A stretch of DNA of 61,755 bases from Lachnospiraceae bacterium (GCA_029063085.1 JAIDOW010000011.1:1-61755), one strand, 5' to 3'; positions 1-10,899 are shown, counted from the stretch's first letter. The notes: a model not told the origin generated them from the letters alone. Translations and numbers: made by a program.

Positions 1-464
1 CTGTATATTATGAAGAGGGGTATCTTATTTATTATAAAAAAAGAGGTAAAAGTGTAAAAATACATATGTTAAAAAAATAATTTGTATGATATAATGAATA
101 ATACTAATGCACAAGCAGGTCATCAATTTTCTCGGAAAATTAGTGATATATAACATATGCAGATTTCTCTGCCGGTAAAGACGAATATGTATGATTTATT
201 CCCGTGAGCAATGAGACAAGTAGTCGCACTAGTGTGGATATTTGGCGAGGTTACGGGGTTTTTGACTGTATGTGCAACGTGCATGATATAAAAAGTGCAT
301 AAAGGAATGTATAGAATTTAAATGCCTATGAATTCTATAATAGTGGCATCGTGCGGACAGCAGTGAGTAGATGAAAATTTGATTAAGGATTGACATAACT
401 AATCTTAGGGCGATGTGTAAGTATAAGGGCAGCGTTACAATGAATATAAGGAGGGTGTACAGGA
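1..464. other. Intergenic region upstream of the first LRR gene
   Basis: No convincing gene is visible. A short open frame runs in from the window edge and stops at about position 57; it could be the 3' end of an upstream gene but is too short to judge. A TTGACA hexamer lies at 390-395 without a clear -10 box at standard spacing. A TATAAT sits at 335-340 inside an AATTC-type dyad (about 311-337). A good ribosome binding site (AAGGAGGG, about 448-455) precedes the ATG at 465. Confidence 0.5.
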
Positions 465-3400
465 ATGAGAAAAAAGAATCTAAGGTTACTAAGTTTTACC
501 TTAGCAGCGGCACTTGTTTTGTCATCTGCTAATACCGGTGGTGTTGTATTGGCATCAGGTGTGGATGAGTCAGCAGTGCAGCAGGAAATTGTCTCTTCGG
601 AAAATGCGGGGCAAAGTACGGAAGAGATTAGTGAAGAGGTTACGGAAACAGAAGAACAGACAACAGAACAGGTTACGGAAGAAGAGTCAATGCAGGAAAT
701 GACGACAGAAGCTGTAACGGAATCAACGACCAGTGAAGAGTCTGAGCAGACCGATTCATCAGAGGAAGAAACCGCAGAGGAACTGGTGGAAGAAGAGATA
801 GATAAAAAAGAAGTTGCAGATGCTGAACTGGTGTTTAATTTGATCACGGATTCAGCATTGTTTCAGATGGTTTTGGATATTTATAATACCCAGACAGCAT
901 CTAATAAGACAGCAACTACATTTACATATGCAGATTTAAGTACATTTATCGGGGAGATGGATTTTTCTTCTCAGGCAAATGCAGCAACTGTAAAAAGTGT
1001 GAAAGGATTAGGCTCTGCTAAGAATGCTGTTTCCATTAATATGAACGCTTTTACAAATGTTACAGAGATAGAGGCGAAAGAATTTCAGAATTGTAAGATG
1101 ACAAGTGTTACTTTGCCGGCAAACTTAAAAAAGATTGGCGAGCAGGCATTTGAAAGCTGTACTGCATTGACTGAGATTAACGCAGGAACCCAGAAGAATA
1201 CCCTGCCGGCTTCTTTGACGGAGGTAGGACAGCAGGCATTTAGTAGTGTCAGTGCCTTAAAAGAGATTACTCTGCCGTCCTTTACCGCAGGAGGTACGAT
1301 ATTACAAAATGCAACGTCACTATTTGCTAACTGCTCCAGTCTGGAAAAGATTACTATTGGCAGGGGAATCCAGACAATTCCTGCCAGTGCATTTGCTGGG
1401 GCCGGTAATGCCAGTGCGGATGGTGTTTCCCTCATTTTTGAGACAAATAGTGCATTGGACAAGATTTTAGGTGATGCTTTTGCCAATATGAAATTTACTT
1501 CGGATGCGACCCTGAATCTGACAAATTGTGGCAGGTTATCAAGTATTTCTGATGCGGCATTTAGAAATGCAGAAAATCTGACAACGGTTATATTACCAAG
1601 CGGTTTATCAAGCCTTCAGTTCGGCAGCAATACCTTTGCAAAGACCAAGCTGACTAAGATGTATGAATCAGGCAGTACAAAAACGGAAGTTTACCTGCCG
1701 GATTATGTAACGGGAATCGGAGCAGGCTGTTTTTATGGTAATACGGATATGACTTCCATTTCATTGTCTCCTAATCTAACGGCGATTCCGGATTATACGT
1801 TTGATGGATGTACAGCATTAAAGACAGTTGCCCAGAGAACAGCATCCGGACAATGTAAAGTAAAAGAAGTCGGAGATTGTGCATTTCGTGAAACGGCAAT
1901 TGAGAATACAGATTTCCTTTTAAATATGAACCAGTTAACTACAATCGGCTATCAGAAGCTGTCTGTCTGCGGAGTGGGAAACTCGAATAAGGATAAGGTA
2001 TTTTCTCCTGGTTTGGGAGGGGACAATGTAAGAGTTGTAAGTGCTGTAACCCATGAGAAAGTGGTACAGCAGGGCAGTCAGAGTAAGCCTTGTGGAAGCG
2101 AAGTGTTTACTAATTGTACTTCTTTGACAAGAGTCAGTCTGCCAGCATCTGTCCGGCAGATTGGAAGCCGTGCGTTCTATTTTGCGGACAAAGGGTATGG
2201 ACAGGAACTTTCTTCAGCAATTACTTCGGATTCACAGATTACAACGGTTACCTGGGCATCTTCAACGGAGAAAAATGCAGAAAGAAGGATATATCCAGAA
2301 GCATTCTATGGCAACCAGATGATGACGAAAATGGTACTACCGGAGAATAAGGGTTCTGGAGAAACTTTATATATTGATGAGCACGCATTTTGTAACTGTA
2401 AGTCATTGGAGACTATCGGAACCAGTGCAGGTGGTAATGTATTTCCAGTTACTTTAAGCGGAATCGGAAAAGGAGCGTTTGAATTCTGTGCATCCATACC
2501 GCAGGTTACAATTTGTTCAACGGAAGCAGGAACCTGTCCACAGTTGGGAGAACAGGCATTTCAGCATTGTACTTCTATAGCTTCCGCAGTTCTGCCCAAA
2601 GAAACAACTGAGGTTCCGGATCATTTCTTTTATAATGTACCGGTAGCAACATTTAGTGTGGGGACGGGTAATGCTATAGAAAGATTTGGAACTTTGTCAT
2701 TCCTAGGCAACCAGTTTACGACCTTGGATTTATCTAAATATACTAAGCTAACGGAGATTGGTGCAGGTGCTTTTGCTAATTATGATATGGTTATAGAAAA
2801 TAATGAATGGGATAAACTTTCAAAACTAGTGGGTAACGGCTATGCAACATGTGGCTTGCCTGCATTACAGAAAGTAGTATTACCAGCACAATTAACAGAC
2901 AGTAATACACTTCATCTGAACACAGGAGCATTTACTAATCAAAGTATGTTTACTACCATGCTGACACCAAGCGCAGGTGTAGAAGGGGAAATATATATTC
3001 CGGATTATATAAAGGAATCTGGATATGGAGTATTTGCCGGAACTGGAGTTTCCAAAGTAATCTGGCAGGCAGATGCTACAGGAAAGAACCAGTGGAAGGG
3101 GATTCCTACCCAGTATTACGAGCTCTGTAATAACATAGCAAAGGCGGAGGATGTACTGCCAAAGGGAAGCTATGTAGAGAAGATTGGTAAGCGGGTATTT
3201 TATGCAAGCAGTATACAGTCAGTTGATCTGTCCCACTATACTTCCTTAAAACAGATAGGATCGGGAACTTTAGCAAGTAATGCCAATATGTTTCCTGGAA
3301 CTTTTGAGAGCTGTGAACAGTTAAAGAGTATTAAGCTTCCGCAGTCTGCATTCACTTTAGAGGAGAAAACATTTTATAAAGATACAGCATTAGGAAGTGA

Positions 3401-5903
3401 TAATGCTGTTATCGATCTGGGTGGTGCTACCAGTATTGGCAAGAATGGTATGGCTGAATGTGACGGTATGACACAGATTGCATTTCCGGCATCTCTGGTC
3501 GAAGTGGGAGAGAATGCATTTTTGGGTTGTGATAATCTGGAAACCGTAGATTTTGGAAGTCTGCAAAAAATCGGCAATTACGGATTTAAGAGCTGTCCGA
3601 AATTGGTACTGACCAGCAAGGGACTTCCGGATAGTCTGTTGTCAATCGGAAATGAGGCATTTATGGGAGATGGAAACCTGGGTACGGTATCCTTTGGTTC
3701 TAATCTGAAATCAATCGGAATCGGTGCTTTTAAAGAGAGCGGGATGAATAAGGTTGATTTTTCCAAGGCAAAGAATCTGGAAAAAATTGAAAACCTTGCT
3801 TTTTCCGATACCAAACTGACAGAGTTCAGTATTTCTGGTACGAAAGTGACCATGATTAATACGATTTTGCAAAATTCCAGCTTGTTGGAGACAGCTTATT
3901 TTGGTAATGAGGTATTATATATCGGGAAGGATGCATTGGCAGGATGTCCGAAATTCCGTTCCTTTACGTTTGCTTCTACGGCTACAGTAAACAATCAGGT
4001 GTTTTATACAAAGCATGTGACGTACGGCACGACGGCGCAGCAGTCTAGTAATCCGGGATTAGTAGCTATTACAGTGGAAACGCCGACTGAAACGATAATT
4101 CCGATTGGAAGAACCTTTTACTTCCCTTATTATGTAAATCAAAAAGGGAAATCCCAATTTGATTATATATTAGTGGGGGATCAAGAGTCACCGGATACCA
4201 TTGACCAGTATTTAAAGGTTACTGCTAATCTGACAGACGGTTATTATAAACAGAGACAGTCAAATGATGACGGTGACAGATATAAAGTTACCGATCCTGC
4301 ATATTATCAGAAGGTAGAGCCGGCACCTAGCATGAAGGTTGCGGCTACAAATCAGGAGATTGATACGATTCAGTTAGAGGGATTAAAACCAACAGAAGGT
4401 ACGATTGATTTTAGAGTTGTATGTAGTATCTCCTTTGAGTGTCAGGAAAAAGAGGTATCTATCAATGCGAATAAATTTTCGGCAGATTATAAGCTTAAGG
4501 TAGAGATGACACCGCTGGTGGCAGAATTGTATAAAGACAACAAGAGGGAGATTCATATTCCAGCAGGACAGGCAACTCACATACAGGCAGCTAATTCCCA
4601 AAAGGGCGCAACGCAGTACTATTATGATATGGTAGATGCAGGAGGAGAATATAGTACACCGGATACTTACGATATTGTGGTGGAGACCAGTAATCCGGAC
4701 GTAATTTATCCTGGCTCCAGTACTTCTGCAAAGAAGCAGGCATCCTATACTACCAATGTAACCAGAACAGACAGCACTGGGAAGATTACAGGTGATGCGG
4801 GGAGGCAGAATTTTTATCTGATTCCTTCTGGGATTGGTACGGCAGTGATCAAGGTATATCCGAAGGGATATCCACAATATGCACATACCTTCACATATAC
4901 AGTAAATTCTGATATCCAGACCATAAAATTAGAGATACCAACGGATTATCGGAATAAGATAAATCCGGGTGCAGCATTTTCGGTATTTTCGGAGTATAAG
5001 AATTATTTTGGTCAGACCGCATCTGTAACAGATATGAGTACTTTTGACAAGTATTCAAATCAGAAAATAGTATTTACTTCCGATAATCCAGAGTATGTGT
5101 CTGTAGATCAAAAAGGTAACGTTAAAATCCTAAAAGCAGATGTAAATCAAAAGTCGGTAAAGATAACGGCTATGGCACCTACTTCGGTGGAGGGAAGAGT
5201 TGTGACAACCAGCCTAACCTTGAATATTAAATATCCGGATACGAAGCCTAACGAGAATGTAGTAGATTCTTCAACGGGAGCTACAGTAGCAGTTACAAAG
5301 ACAAGTAAGGTAGATTTAGAAGGAGAAGCCAAATTCGTTAAGCCTCAAAGCAATACGGGTACGGCTGTTACGGTACCGGATACCGTTACCGTAAATGGAG
5401 TACAATATAAAGTTACTTCTGTTTCTGCAAATGCGTTTAAGAATAATACCAAGATTAAAACAGTTAAGATTGGTAAGTATGTAAAAGAAATCGGGGATAA
5501 TGCATTTTATGGATGTAAGAATATGACGAAGATAACGTTACCGGCATCCATTACTAAGATAGGGAAAAAGGCGTTTTATAATTGTAAGAAGTTAAAGACC
5601 ATATCCATCCCTAGTAAGGCTGCCCTTACAGAGATAGGGGACAGTGCATTTTATAATTGTATTGTCCTGACCAAGATTACGATACCTGCGAAGGTAACAA
5701 GGATTGGAACAAAGGCATTTTACAATTGTAAGAAATTAAAGACTATTACAATTAAATCAACAGTACTGAGTTTTGTTGGTAAAAATGCATTTAAGAATAT
5801 TCACAAAAAGGCAACGATTAAGGTTCCGAAGAAAAAGCTTGCAGCATATAAAGCATTGTTAAAAGGAAAGGGACAAAAGAAAACAGTTAAGATCAAAAAA
5901 TAG
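465..5903 (+). CDS. Large secreted BspA-type leucine-rich-repeat surface protein
   Basis: A 1812-residue protein starting at an ATG behind AAGGAGGG. Residues 1 to about 31 form a signal peptide (basic start, LRLLSFTLAAALVLSS core). A Glu/Thr/Ser-rich acidic stretch follows (about 40-110). Most of the protein consists of BspA-type LRR_5 repeats with the pattern I-x-x-x-A-F-x-x-C-x-x-L-x-x-I-x-L-P, ending near residue 1180. Ig-like (Big_2-like) regions follow around 1200-1620 (SDNPEYVSVDQKGNVKI). A second short LRR block (about 1640-1780) and a very lysine-rich tail close the protein. No LPXTG motif is present, so the means of cell-surface attachment is not evident. BspA repeats are known from adhesins of mucosal bacteria; the ligand cannot be inferred. 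The gene is probably monocistronic, with a terminator directly behind the stop. Confidence 0.9.
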   Translation: MRKKNLRLLSFTLAAALVLSSANTGGVVLASGVDESAVQQEIVSSENAGQSTEEISEEVTETEEQTTEQVTEEESMQEMTTEAVTESTTSEESEQTDSSEEETAEELVEEEIDKKEVADAELVFNLITDSALFQMVLDIYNTQTASNKTATTFTYADLSTFIGEMDFSSQANAATVKSVKGLGSAKNAVSINMNAFTNVTEIEAKEFQNCKMTSVTLPANLKKIGEQAFESCTALTEINAGTQKNTLPASLTEVGQQAFSSVSALKEITLPSFTAGGTILQNATSLFANCSSLEKITIGRGIQTIPASAFAGAGNASADGVSLIFETNSALDKILGDAFANMKFTSDATLNLTNCGRLSSISDAAFRNAENLTTVILPSGLSSLQFGSNTFAKTKLTKMYESGSTKTEVYLPDYVTGIGAGCFYGNTDMTSISLSPNLTAIPDYTFDGCTALKTVAQRTASGQCKVKEVGDCAFRETAIENTDFLLNMNQLTTIGYQKLSVCGVGNSNKDKVFSPGLGGDNVRVVSAVTHEKVVQQGSQSKPCGSEVFTNCTSLTRVSLPASVRQIGSRAFYFADKGYGQELSSAITSDSQITTVTWASSTEKNAERRIYPEAFYGNQMMTKMVLPENKGSGETLYIDEHAFCNCKSLETIGTSAGGNVFPVTLSGIGKGAFEFCASIPQVTICSTEAGTCPQLGEQAFQHCTSIASAVLPKETTEVPDHFFYNVPVATFSVGTGNAIERFGTLSFLGNQFTTLDLSKYTKLTEIGAGAFANYDMVIENNEWDKLSKLVGNGYATCGLPALQKVVLPAQLTDSNTLHLNTGAFTNQSMFTTMLTPSAGVEGEIYIPDYIKESGYGVFAGTGVSKVIWQADATGKNQWKGIPTQYYELCNNIAKAEDVLPKGSYVEKIGKRVFYASSIQSVDLSHYTSLKQIGSGTLASNANMFPGTFESCEQLKSIKLPQSAFTLEEKTFYKDTALGSDNAVIDLGGATSIGKNGMAECDGMTQIAFPASLVEVGENAFLGCDNLETVDFGSLQKIGNYGFKSCPKLVLTSKGLPDSLLSIGNEAFMGDGNLGTVSFGSNLKSIGIGAFKESGMNKVDFSKAKNLEKIENLAFSDTKLTEFSISGTKVTMINTILQNSSLLETAYFGNEVLYIGKDALAGCPKFRSFTFASTATVNNQVFYTKHVTYGTTAQQSSNPGLVAITVETPTETIIPIGRTFYFPYYVNQKGKSQFDYILVGDQESPDTIDQYLKVTANLTDGYYKQRQSNDDGDRYKVTDPAYYQKVEPAPSMKVAATNQEIDTIQLEGLKPTEGTIDFRVVCSISFECQEKEVSINANKFSADYKLKVEMTPLVAELYKDNKREIHIPAGQATHIQAANSQKGATQYYYDMVDAGGEYSTPDTYDIVVETSNPDVIYPGSSTSAKKQASYTTNVTRTDSTGKITGDAGRQNFYLIPSGIGTAVIKVYPKGYPQYAHTFTYTVNSDIQTIKLEIPTDYRNKINPGAAFSVFSEYKNYFGQTASVTDMSTFDKYSNQKIVFTSDNPEYVSVDQKGNVKILKADVNQKSVKITAMAPTSVEGRVVTTSLTLNIKYPDTKPNENVVDSSTGATVAVTKTSKVDLEGEAKFVKPQSNTGTAVTVPDTVTVNGVQYKVTSVSANAFKNNTKIKTVKIGKYVKEIGDNAFYGCKNMTKITLPASITKIGKKAFYNCKKLKTISIPSKAALTEIGDSAFYNCIVLTKITIPAKVTRIGTKAFYNCKKLKTITIKSTVLSFVGKNAFKNIHKKATIKVPKKKLAAYKALLKGKGQKKTVKIKK

Positions 5904-5904
5904 C

Positions 5905-5937
5905 AAAAAAAGACGGAGGCGAGAGTCTCCGTCTTTT
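5905..5937. terminator. Bidirectional terminator between convergent genes
   Basis: The stem AAAAGACGGAG / CTCCGTCTTTT has a short loop. It is flanked by an A run on the left and a T run on the right, so it can serve both the LRR gene (+) and the ACT/paaK operon (-). Confidence 0.85.
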
Positions 5938-5973
5938 AAATATTCCAAACAAAATTAAAGAGTAGATATCGTA

Positions 5974-6408
5974 TCAATCATTCATTGCATAGGTTTCTTC
6001 CGTACTTAACAGTTCAAATGATGATTCTGTAATTGCATCCAGAGCTTTTTGCTGGTCTCCGGTTTTGATAACGATAGAGGCATTTTCATCACCTGTGGTC
6101 AGACCATACATGTATTCTACGTTGACACCAGCGCTGGAAAGAATAGAGAGGAGTTCTCCTAATTTTCCTACATGCTGTGTTAGCTTTACCGCAATTACAT
6201 TAGTGATCATAGCAGAGAATCCGCTTTCTTTCAGAACAGTAACCGCTTTATCCGGATTGGATACGATCAGCCGGAGTAGTCCGTAATCGCTGGTGTCAGC
6301 CAGAGAAAGGGAAACAATATTGATATTGTTTTCTTTTAAAACCTGTGTAACCTGTTCCAATCTGCCCGCACGGTTTTCGATAAATACAGTGATTTGTTTA
6401 ATAAACAT
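5974..6408 (-). CDS. Tandem ACT-domain protein linked to phenylacetate-CoA ligase
   Basis: This 144-residue protein has two ACT-like units: residues 1-65 (start MFIKQITVFIENRAGRLEQV) and about 68-140 (HVGKLGELLSILSSAGVNVEYMYG). ACT domains bind amino acids or similar small ligands and regulate enzymes allosterically. The gene starts 17 bases after the stop of the upstream ligase gene on the same strand and has a GGAGGTG ribosome site, so the two are co-transcribed. The ligase/ACT pair is common in anaerobic Firmicutes and archaea, where it is thought to act in aryl-acid metabolism from aromatic amino acids. The regulatory ligand is unknown. Confidence 0.88.
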   Translation of the reverse strand: MFIKQITVFIENRAGRLEQVTQVLKENNINIVSLSLADTSDYGLLRLIVSNPDKAVTVLKESGFSAMITNVIAVKLTQHVGKLGELLSILSSAGVNVEYMYGLTTGDENASIVIKTGDQQKALDAITESSFELLSTEETYAMND

Positions 6409-6425
6409 AGTAACACCTCCTTTTG

Positions 6426-7724
6426 CTATACAAGCTTACGCTTGTCAATGACACGCACAGCTTTACCCATGCTGCGCTCAATGGTTTTGGGTTCCACCAA
6501 TTTGATTTTGGCATGCAATCCAATTGTCTGATGAACGGCATGTTCGATTTTTTTCTGGAGAGTTTCCAGTTCTTTTATTTCATCTGAGAAGAAACGTTCC
6601 TCTACCTCTACCAGAATGGCAAGGGTATCCTGATGGTTTACACGGTCTACGATAATCTGGTAATTTGGTGTAATGCCGTCTACAGTCAAGAGTGCGGTTT
6701 CTATCTGGCTAGGGAATACGTTGACACCCCGGATAATCAGCATATCGTCGGAACGTCCGGTGAAACGGCTGATTCTTGCAGTTGTACGCCCACATTCACA
6801 TTTTTCATGGGTAATACTGGTCAAATCCTTGGTACGGTAGCGGATTAACGGAATACCTTCTTTGGTCAATGTTGTGATCACAAGTTCTCCGGTTTCACCA
6901 TCTGGTACAGGTTCCAATGTTTTGGGATCTACAATTTCAGGGAAGAAGTGATCTTCGAAGATATGCAGACCGCTATGATAATGACAGTCTGTTGCAACGC
7001 CGGGTCCCATGATTTCGGAAAGTCCGTAAATGTCGTGGGCTTCGATTCCCAGACGTTCTTCTATCTGTTTTCGCATATTTTCTGTCCAGGGTTCTGCACC
7101 GTTTAAGGTAGCTTTTAACTTAATCTTATCCCGTAATCCCTGCTCTTCGATCACTTCTGCAATATGCATCAGATAAGATGGTGTACACATCAGTCCGGTT
7201 GCACCAAAATCAACCATCATATCAATTAGTTTCTGTGTATTGCCAGTAGACATCGGAACAACGGTTGCACCTAAATGCTCTGCACCGTAATGTCCGCCAA
7301 GACCACCAGTGAACAGTCCGTATCCGTAGGCTACCTGAATGATATCATTTCTTCCAAGTCCTGCCATGGCACAGCATCTTGCCACACATTCTGCCCATAC
7401 ATCAATATCTTTCCGGGTATAACCTACGACAGTAGCTTTACCGGTAGTTCCGGAGGAAGCATGAATGCGCACAATCTCACTTAAGGGTACGGCAAATAAT
7501 CCAAACGGATAGTTATCCCGTAAATCATCCTTTGTGGTAAATGGGAGTTTTGTGATATCCTCAATACTGGTAATATCTCCCAGTTCCAGACCAGCCTCCT
7601 GCATCCTTTTGCGGTAAGGCTCCACATTGTGATATACACGGTTTACCACTTTCTTGAGACGGGCACTTTGCAGAGTGTTTAACTCATCCCGGCTCATACA
7701 TTCTCTTGCTTCATTCCAAATCAT
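6426..7724 (-). CDS. paaK: Phenylacetate-CoA ligase (AMP-forming)
   Basis: This 432-residue protein has the normal length for the PaaK subgroup of ANL adenylating enzymes. Visible motifs are the P-loop [14 protein letters not shown] (about residues 91-104), [11 protein letters not shown] (about 233-243), the YRTKDL segment and the hinge region [19 protein letters not shown] near 330. The family activates phenylacetate or related aryl acids with ATP and CoA. It has a strong AAAGGAGA ribosome site and is first in a two-gene operon with an ACT protein. No ring-degradation (paaABCDE) genes are present, so the role in an anaerobe is more likely aryl-acid activation or fermentation of aromatic amino acids than aerobic phenylacetate catabolism. 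The exact substrate is inferred. Confidence 0.92.
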   Translation of the reverse strand: MIWNEARECMSRDELNTLQSARLKKVVNRVYHNVEPYRKRMQEAGLELGDITSIEDITKLPFTTKDDLRDNYPFGLFAVPLSEIVRIHASSGTTGKATVVGYTRKDIDVWAECVARCCAMAGLGRNDIIQVAYGYGLFTGGLGGHYGAEHLGATVVPMSTGNTQKLIDMMVDFGATGLMCTPSYLMHIAEVIEEQGLRDKIKLKATLNGAEPWTENMRKQIEERLGIEAHDIYGLSEIMGPGVATDCHYHSGLHIFEDHFFPEIVDPKTLEPVPDGETGELVITTLTKEGIPLIRYRTKDLTSITHEKCECGRTTARISRFTGRSDDMLIIRGVNVFPSQIETALLTVDGITPNYQIIVDRVNHQDTLAILVEVEERFFSDEIKELETLQKKIEHAVHQTIGLHAKIKLVEPKTIERSMGKAVRVIDKRKLV

Positions 7725-7939
7725 GTTCCTTCTCCTTTTTATCGTTATATTATTTATTGTATCATTGTACCATAATTGGGGAAAAGATAAAAGAAAAAAG
7801 AACAGAGCGGATGATAGTAAAAAAGTTTGTTAAGCGGCTATTCTAGAGAGAAAACGATTATTTTACTACTTGAGTTACTAAATACCGTATGATAAGATGA
7901 TTAGTATGATATTGGGAATAAAAGGGATGGCAAAGGTGT

Positions 7940-9778
7940 ATGGTGCAGATAGATTTTGAACAGGATATTGAGAACAGAATAAAGTACCGGTCAGCATTTA
8001 ACCGGATCAGTAATATAATCGGGGGCATAAAGCTATGTTTGTCCCTGATTATTTTTGCTACAGTGTATACGGTGTGGGTAAATCATTTTCCGGCAGGCGG
8101 TGTTTTACTGATAGCAGCAGAGGCTGTCGTTTTTGTGATTGCCTGTATTTATCATGACTATTATATTGAAAAAGTGCATCATGAGGAAGGGCTGATTGCC
8201 ATTCATCAGAATAATATTATGAGAAAAAACGGAAAATGGCAGGAATTTTCTGACATTGGGGAAGAATATATAGATGAGAATCATGATTATGCCATGGATC
8301 TGGATATTGTAGGAGCAAGGTCTCTTTTCCAGTTTTTGAACAGTACGCATACCTATTATGGCAGAACTGCATTTTCGAAAGATTTATTACATGCCGGGTA
8401 TTCTAAAAAGGAAATTGAAGACAGACAGAAAGCAGTTGCGGAATTAAGCAGTATGTATGAGTTTGCCAGTGAGCTGGAATACAGGTTTTCGAAAATCGGA
8501 CTAGATAGGGAATTTCCGGAACTGGTAACAGAGCTGAAGCAGACAGAGAAGTTTCTGAAACATTCCTGGATAAAGGCACTCTTATTTGCCTCACAGATTT
8601 TGACCACGGCTTCGATCCTTTGGGGTATTTTTACAACAGGGGAAAATAAATGGGCGGCAGTGGGTATTATGCTTAGTGTTCAGATTATTTTATGTATTCT
8701 GGGTGCCGGAAAAATAAAAAGCTATATCCATATTCTGTATCGGAGCTCCTGCAAGATTGATGCCTATAATCCGGTACTGGAATGGATATGCAGTCAGAAA
8801 TTTACATCTGATAAAATGAAGGGGATAAAGGAGCAGGTGCAATATTCAAGAACTGCCGTGAAAAAGCTTTCTCTGATATATGAACATGTCAGTCAGAGTC
8901 ATAACGGAATCATGAAAATGATATTAGATGCATTTTTTTTATGGAGTTACAAAAATGCACTGGATTTAGAGATATGGAAACAGAAGTATGGGGCGTCCAT
9001 AGAGGGCTGTTTTCTCCTTTTGGGAGAATTGGAGAGTCTGTTGAGTTTTGCCAACTTTCCACGGGTGTGTGAAGGAGTTTCCCTGCCGGAATATAGGGAA
9101 GAAGAAAATGTGATCAAGACAGAAGGGCTGGGGCATCCATTGATTGGAAATGAAAAACGGGTCTGCAATGATATGACACTTTGCCGGGAGATTTTTATTA
9201 TTTCCGGTTCCAATATGTCAGGAAAGACCACGTTTATGAGGACGGTTGGAATTAATCTGGTGCTTGCTTATGCCGGCAGTTTTGTCTGTGCAGGGAGGAT
9301 GTCTTGTTCCGGCATGCGGATTGTCACGTCTATGAGAATTGTAGATGATTTAAAGGGGGAAACCTCGACTTTTTATGCAGAGCTAAAGAAGATCAAGAGG
9401 ATAATCGATCTGGCAGGTCAGGATAAGCATACGTTGTTTTTAATTGATGAAATTTTCAGGGGAACAAATTCCGTAGACCGTATGAAAGGTGCAGAGGGTG
9501 TGTTGAAGGAGCTTTGGAGATACGGTGCGGCGGGAATGATTACCACGCATGATCTGGAAATCTGTAGACTGGCGGAAGAAGAGGAGGATGTAAAGCAGGG
9601 GGATTTATCCCAAAAGGATACAAAACCATCCGGGGAAAAGAAGTATCAAAACATTGTCAATTACAGCTTTTGTGAAACTTATCAAGGTGATGAGATTCAG
9701 TTTGACTATCGCTTGCAGAAAGGAAGATCGACTACAACAAATGGAGAATATCTGTTAAAGCAGATTGGAATACTGTAA
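7940..9778 (+). CDS. Membrane-anchored MutS-family ATPase
   Basis: This 612-residue protein has hydrophobic segments at about residues 30-50, 54-72, 212-232 and 238-258. A coiled-coil/lever-like middle follows, then a C-terminal MutS ATPase domain. The Walker A is GSNMSGKTT (MutS proper has GPNMSGKST), the Walker B region is TLFLIDEIFRGTNS, and a Walker-B-distal TTHDLE is present. It lacks the mismatch-recognition and connector domains of MutS. Such MutS-like proteins with an N-terminal membrane region are widespread in Firmicutes and are not established mismatch-repair proteins. The ATG at 7940 has only a modest AAAGG ribosome site. It is transcribed divergently from paaK. The function is unknown. 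Confidence 0.85.
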   Translation: MVQIDFEQDIENRIKYRSAFNRISNIIGGIKLCLSLIIFATVYTVWVNHFPAGGVLLIAAEAVVFVIACIYHDYYIEKVHHEEGLIAIHQNNIMRKNGKWQEFSDIGEEYIDENHDYAMDLDIVGARSLFQFLNSTHTYYGRTAFSKDLLHAGYSKKEIEDRQKAVAELSSMYEFASELEYRFSKIGLDREFPELVTELKQTEKFLKHSWIKALLFASQILTTASILWGIFTTGENKWAAVGIMLSVQIILCILGAGKIKSYIHILYRSSCKIDAYNPVLEWICSQKFTSDKMKGIKEQVQYSRTAVKKLSLIYEHVSQSHNGIMKMILDAFFLWSYKNALDLEIWKQKYGASIEGCFLLLGELESLLSFANFPRVCEGVSLPEYREEENVIKTEGLGHPLIGNEKRVCNDMTLCREIFIISGSNMSGKTTFMRTVGINLVLAYAGSFVCAGRMSCSGMRIVTSMRIVDDLKGETSTFYAELKKIKRIIDLAGQDKHTLFLIDEIFRGTNSVDRMKGAEGVLKELWRYGAAGMITTHDLEICRLAEEEEDVKQGDLSQKDTKPSGEKKYQNIVNYSFCETYQGDEIQFDYRLQKGRSTTTNGEYLLKQIGIL

Positions 9779-9811
9779 ATGAAAAAACAGCAATATTCGT
9801 GTTTCTTTTGA

Positions 9812-9840
9812 TTGACAAGAGAAAATAAAAAGATTACACT
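9812..9840 (+). promoter_or_regulatory. Sigma-A-type promoter for the corA-like gene
   Basis: TTGACA (9812-9817), a 17-base spacer and TACACT (9835-9840) lie between the MutS-like gene and the transporter gene. This would give a leader of about 110 bases, which contains an imperfect TATGG/CCATA hairpin. Confidence 0.55.
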
Positions 9841-9957
9841 TAATAGGCGTATGGTTTTCGCTGTCATGAAGCCATATCCAGGTGTTGTAAATTCAGAATA
9901 GAAGAAATAATATTTTACGAAAGCCGGATGAATAATAAGGATAAGGAGGCATGGAAA

Positions 9958-10899
9958 ATGATTAAGATTTACAGGACAGAGAATAGTAAAATTGGAGAAG
10001 AGCATGCCTTTGAACCCGGTTCATGGATTCAGCTTACCGATCCCAGCATGGATGAACTGGAATTGATTTCCGAACGATTTGAGATTGATATTGCCGATGT
10101 CCGTGCCGCTATGGACGCAGATGAGAGCTCCCGTGTGGAATTGGAAGACGAGTATACCCTGATACTGGTGGATATACCGATTATTGAGATTCGTAATGAC
10201 CAAAAGGCATATACATCTATCCCGCTGGGTATTCTTTTGCTGGACGATTATCTGATTACGGTTTGTGCAGAGGAAACGCCGGTATTGCAGTATTTTGTAA
10301 ATTCTACGGTACGTGAGTTCAGCACGAAGAAACAGATGCGATTTGTATATCAGATTTTATACAGAACCTGTATGGTATATCAGCTGTATCTTCGGACCAT
10401 TGACAGTAAGAGGACGGAGATTGAAGAACGTGCTCAGGAAAATATGAAAGAAGAAGATTTGGTAACGCTGCATGAGTTAGAGTCCAATCTTGTATATTTT
10501 GCCACTTCTTTAAGGGCAAACGGAACCGTGATTGACAGATTATCCAGATATAGCCGTGTACGCCAGTTTCCGGAGGACAAGGATTTATTGGACGATGTGA
10601 AAGTGGAAAACGGACAGGCTATTGAGATGACGATTATTTACCGGGATATTATTCATGGTACAAGGGAACTGTTGTCAAATATTATTGATATCCGGCTGAA
10701 TAATGTGATGAAGTATTTGGCAGCCATTACGATTGTTATGGCTATTCCTAATATTATTTCCGGATTTTACGGAATGAACGTAGATGCAAAATGGGTGCCG
10801 CTGGTGCGTACGCCCTTTGGATTCGGGATTATCTGCGTGATGACGGTTGTAATCTGTGTGATTGTGCTTAAGGTTTTGAAGAAAAAGAAGATGTTATGA
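9958..10899 (+). CDS. corA: CorA-type divalent cation (Mg2+) transporter
   Basis: The 313-residue protein starts at the ATG at 9958, eight bases after AAGGAGG; an upstream in-frame ATG at 9928 has no ribosome site. A soluble N-terminal domain and long helices (about 120-245) precede two C-terminal transmembrane helices. The family-defining YGMN motif closes the first helix (GFYGMNVDA, about residue 280), and the tail is basic (KVLKKKKML). CorA proteins are pentameric channels for Mg2+ and sometimes Co2+ or Ni2+. Length and architecture match the CorA/YfjQ-like proteins of Clostridia. The actual ion selectivity is not readable from sequence. Confidence 0.9.
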   Translation: MIKIYRTENSKIGEEHAFEPGSWIQLTDPSMDELELISERFEIDIADVRAAMDADESSRVELEDEYTLILVDIPIIEIRNDQKAYTSIPLGILLLDDYLITVCAEETPVLQYFVNSTVREFSTKKQMRFVYQILYRTCMVYQLYLRTIDSKRTEIEERAQENMKEEDLVTLHELESNLVYFATSLRANGTVIDRLSRYSRVRQFPEDKDLLDDVKVENGQAIEMTIIYRDIIHGTRELLSNIIDIRLNNVMKYLAAITIVMAIPNIISGFYGMNVDAKWVPLVRTPFGFGIICVMTVVICVIVLKVLKKKKML

